Source: Cyclina sinensis (Eukaryota; Mollusca; Bivalvia; Venerida; Veneridae). From it: a stretch of DNA of 64,000 nt. How positions within the stretch are numbered: the first letter of the stretch is position 1; each line of letters opens with the position of its first letter. Of the stretch, positions 60,480 to 64,000 are shown in pieces. The position numbers and the translations under genes were made by a program. The notes under the pieces are model-generated. The model saw only the letters and a list, made by a program, of their open reading frames with translations. It searched no databases and was not told the origin of the DNA. Location: contig JAAONU010000001.1 of NCBI GenBank assembly GCA_012932295.1, forward strand, positions 1,674,001-1,738,000. The letters are read 5' to 3'.

Positions 60480-62125
60480 TTTAAATAATAGACTTAGTAC
60501 ACGGGCTGAAGCCTACAGTGTGTACATAGAGGCCCAGGCGGGATTTAGAAAAGGTATGAGTACTATATTGATAATGTCTTCGTCCGAAATTCTTTAGTAT
60601 CACATTGCTTAAATAACTATTATTTAATAATAAAGTTGTTCTGTTAATTCGTCGATTTCACTAAGGCATTTGATTTTGTTTTAAGAGATGTCTTCTGGTA
60701 TAAACTGATCAAATATGGTGTACTCGGTAAAATCCTACAAGTCATAATGTCAATGTATAACTGTGTAAAATTCAATGTTAATTTTTTAAACTCAGTAATT
60801 AATGTACTTTTCTGTAATTTAGGTGTCAGTCAGGGAGAATGCCTGTCACCTTTTTTATTCAGTATGTATCTCAATGATACTGAAGAAATTTATTCTAAGC
60901 GGGATAGAAGGTATTAACGTAGGCATATTGAAATTATTTTCTATTACTATACGCAGACGAAATTGTTTTATTTGCAAAGTCAGCGGAAAAAATACAAAAT
61001 TCACTAGATGTTTTAGCTGAATATCGCTTGAAATGGAAACTTACCGTTGATACTTATAAAAAAAAGATTATCGTATTTAGAAATGGAGGTAGACTCCCTA
61101 GAAACATTCGTTTTAGCTATAATGGAGAAAACACAGATATTGTTAACAAGTTAATATACTTGGGTGTGATTTTTACCAGTTGAGGTGCATACATTGAAAT
61201 GGATAAAATGTTGTCTGGCCAAGCATTAAAGGGAATCTTTCAGTTCAAAGGGTATTTGTACAAATTATCCCACTGTCGCCAAAGCATATTTTAGAACTAT
61301 TTGATAAATTAATAAGCCCGTCTGAAGTATGGGGTTTTAGCGAAGGAAAAAATATAGAGATAATTCATTTACAGTTTTGTAAGAAATTATAAAGTGTCAA
61401 AATATATACACAAACAACTTTATATATGGTGAAACAGGTAGGATTCCGTTTTTGTCGATGCGCTATTTTAACATAATAAAGTACTGGTTGAAAATTTGTA
61501 CAACTGATGACATTAAGTATATTAAGGTGGCATATGACTTAATGAGACGTGATATTGACATTAATCCAAATCTAGTTAATTGTTTTTTTAGAGGTAAAAA
61601 TACTTCTTTCACGTTTAGGGTTTTTAGATGTATGGAATAATCAAGGGGTTGAAAATCAGAAGTTATTTTTAAGCACAGTAAAACAAAGGTTACATGATAA
61701 CTTTCTGAAAAATTGGCACGCCGGTTTAGAAGAATCATCTAGGGCAATATTTTACAGATCAATAGCTACTTTAGGGTTCCAACTGTATTTAGAAGTACAT
61801 GTAGTAAATGTCTAAAGCCAAGTTATCAAGTCATAGATTAGAAACTGAAGCGGGTATAGGGAAAAAAAAGCAGAAGCCGTACCTTTCAATAATTGAGTAT
61901 GTAAAATCTGTAAGAAACTTGAAGATGAATACCACTTCGTAATAAAATGTAAACTATTGAATGACATAAGAAAACAATACAATAAACCATTCTATTGGAA
62001 ACACCCAAGTAATATGAAATTAATTGAATTAATAACGACTTCTAACAAGAATGTTTTAAGAAATTTAGCAGCTTTCACATTCAAAGTATTTGAGCGTGGC
62101 AGATTATTTACTAATATGTAAATAG
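60480..62125 (+). pseudogene. Decayed LINE reverse transcriptase relic
   Basis: Shifting frames give QAGFRKGMST, VDFTKAFDFVLRDVFWYKLI, LGVSQGECLSPFLFSMYLND, LLLYADEIVLFAKSAEKIQN (YADD changed to YADE, codons 60950-60961), LIYLGVIFTS, and near the end EDEYHFVIKCKLLND. This is the RT-to-C-terminus order of a non-LTR element widespread in molluscs. Many frameshifts and stops; no endonuclease part seen. Confidence 0.82.
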
Positions 62126-62339
62126 ATATTTTTTCAAGTCTCTCCATAACCGTATTAAATAATTTTCCATGTTTATTTTCATTTATTTGGTATGACTATA
62201 TATGATACTGAATGTAGTAGAACTTACATTAGCAACTTTGTCATGCCACATTAATGTAATTAATTGTATGATAACATAGATGCTATGATCATGGGCCATG
62301 ATCGGCTTATTTTAAGAATAATATCTTTGAAGTAAGTGT

Positions 62340-64000
62340 CAACTAACAACAACAATAAAAGGGGTTTGGGATGATTTTTTTTTCAAATTAACAAAAAGAA
62401 GTTTCTTTTATGAAAAGAAATATTTGCCTAGCAGCCCATCGACCTAGCGACTTAAGATATACATGGTTTAACTCATGTCAAACAAAAAATAAAGAAAAGT
62501 AAAAGGATTTAAGGTGTACTTTGCAGACTAAAAAAGATTTTCACGCAAAGACGTAGTTGCTATCTTAAGGCTGCTAGCGGTCTTAAATATATAGTGTATC
62601 AGAGATAAAACATGTTCGTGAAGTTGGCGGCACTTCAGCGGCCTGGCAGCCTAACCGTAGCGGCCTGGCAGTCCAGCGGCTTAGCGGCCTAAAATATAGA
62701 TTGTGTACCACAATAGAAATTGTATCTTTGAATTAAATGTCAACAAACAACAAGAATTAAAGGTTTTTTTGGGTGTATTTTTGAAAATTCAGGTGGAAAA
62801 AAAATCATGTAAAGAAGTATTTGCAAACTTAAGGCTGCTGGCTCAGCGACCTAAAATTTACATAGTGTATCATAGTTAAAATGGTATTTTTGAGCTCAGT
62901 TCAAACAAACAACACAAACAAAACGAGTTTGGGTGCATTTTTGCAAGTTCAAAATTTAGGGTGTTTTTTTTTCAGGAAAAGAAGAATTTTCTATCTTAAT
63001 GCTGCTAGCAGCCCAGTGGCTTGGTGATTTTAATTATACATATTGTATCACAGTAAAAATAGTATTTCTGAACTCAATTCAAACAAAAAAACATTAACAA
63101 GTGGGGATTGGGAAGTCCTTTTGAAAATTGAAAAAGGTGGATTTCACGAAAGAAGTAACTGCTTTTCTTAGACTGCTAGCGGCCTAAGATATACACAGCG
63201 CATCACAGTTGAAATAGCATTTATTAACCTAGTTCAAACTTACAAAATAAACAAAAGGGGTTTTGTGTGTACTTTTGCAAATTCAAAAAAGTTGGTTTTG
63301 AGAAGAACTTGCAATATTAAGACTGCTAGCGGCCCAGCGGCCTAGCGGCTAAAGATATACATAGTGTATCACAGTTTAAAAAGTACTTGTAAACAAAGTT
63401 CAAACAAACAACCTAAGCAAAAGGCGTTATGGGGTGTCTTTTTGCGAATTACAAAAAGGGAATTTTCATTAACAAAAGTTTTTCCTTTTTTCGGCGGCAT
63501 AGTGGACTATGATACACACTTAGTGTATCACAGTTTAAATAGTATTACTAAACTCAGTTAATACAAACAACATAAACAAAAGTGGTTTAGGGGCGTCCCT
63601 ATGCAAATTCAAAATAAACAAAGTTTTTCATGAAGAAAAGTTTTAGCAGTTTTAGGCTGCTAGCGGCCCAGCGGCCCTAGATATACATAGCGTATCACAG
63701 TTTAAAGAGTATTTGTGAACTCAGCTGAAAGAAACAACATAAAAGAAAGGGGTTAGGGCAGTCCATTTGTATATTCAAAATAAAAGATTTACATGAAGAG
63801 TAGTTTTAGTTTTTTTAGGCTGCTAGCGGCCCGGAGTGTAGCATTTGAAATAGTATTTCTGAACTTAGTTCAAACAAACAACCTAAACAAAAAAGCGTTG
63901 GTATATATTCGTAAATTCAAAAGGTTTTTCATGAAAAGACGTTTTAGCTGTTTTAGGCTGCTGGCGGCCCAGCGGCCAACAGTATACATTGAGTGTTGCA
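62340..64000. repeat. GCGGCC-rich satellite, unit about 150-170 bp, runs off the right edge
   Basis: GGCTGCTAGCGGC-type boxes recur near 62571, 62832, 63000, 63171, 63321, 63655, 63819 and 63956, each followed by TATACATAGTGTATCACAGT, CTCAGTTCAAACAAACAAC and AAAAGGGGTT. Some units carry extra AGCGGCCT copies. Confidence 0.85.

Noticed and set aside
62340..64000. CRISPR-like regular repeat array
   Set aside because: Eukaryotic setting, unit is a diverged 150-170 bp satellite with no unique spacers.

Overview
The window is animal genomic DNA, most likely from a bivalve mollusc. The main gene has many GT-AG introns. The rest is AT-rich and full of repeats of a bivalve type: elements starting AAGA, with about 145-157 bp tandem cores, a (GGAC)n tract and a 3' hairpin ATGCCC...GGGCAT. 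The species assignment is inference.

One gene fills 2541-46640 on the minus strand. I rebuilt it as 35 coding exons, about 3,860 residues, from an ATG at 46640 to a TAG at 2541-2543. It is a giant HELZ2-like RNA helicase. In protein order it has TPR-type helices; an acidic/Lys-rich linker; a ZC3H7A/B-like block of five CCCH fingers and one C2H2 finger; a UPF1-like SF1 helicase (GPFGTGKT, DEAAQ, GDHQQ); a Ser/Thr/Pro linker; an RNase II/RNB-fold domain lacking three of four catalytic Asp; and a second UPF1-like helicase (GCVGSGKS, DDAN, GDINQLGP). Every splice junction keeps the frame except within exon 14, where one base appears to be missing.

Introns hold datable insertions. Intron 10 has a nearly complete L1/Tx1-like LINE (31278-38567, plus strand, antisense to the gene) with a 14-bp target duplication, inserted into an older tandem-core element. 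Intron 28 has a 928-bp hAT-type element ending 19 bp from exon 28. Intron 24 has an 875-bp pogo/Tigger-type element with TA duplication. Introns 14 and 30 carry tandem-core elements, one nested in another.

Upstream of the gene (46664-64000) I see no intact host gene. This part holds two decayed LINE relics, a 20-bp palindromic tandem array (48965-49690), a tRNA-derived SINE-like head, a 47-bp minisatellite of roughly 5 kb interrupted by a nine-copy 145-bp element, and a GCGGCC-rich satellite that runs off the right edge.

Vertebrate HELZ2 is an interferon-induced nuclear-receptor cofactor and antiviral/anti-LINE-1 factor. By homology this gene may act in RNA surveillance or innate defence, but the sequence alone does not prove that.
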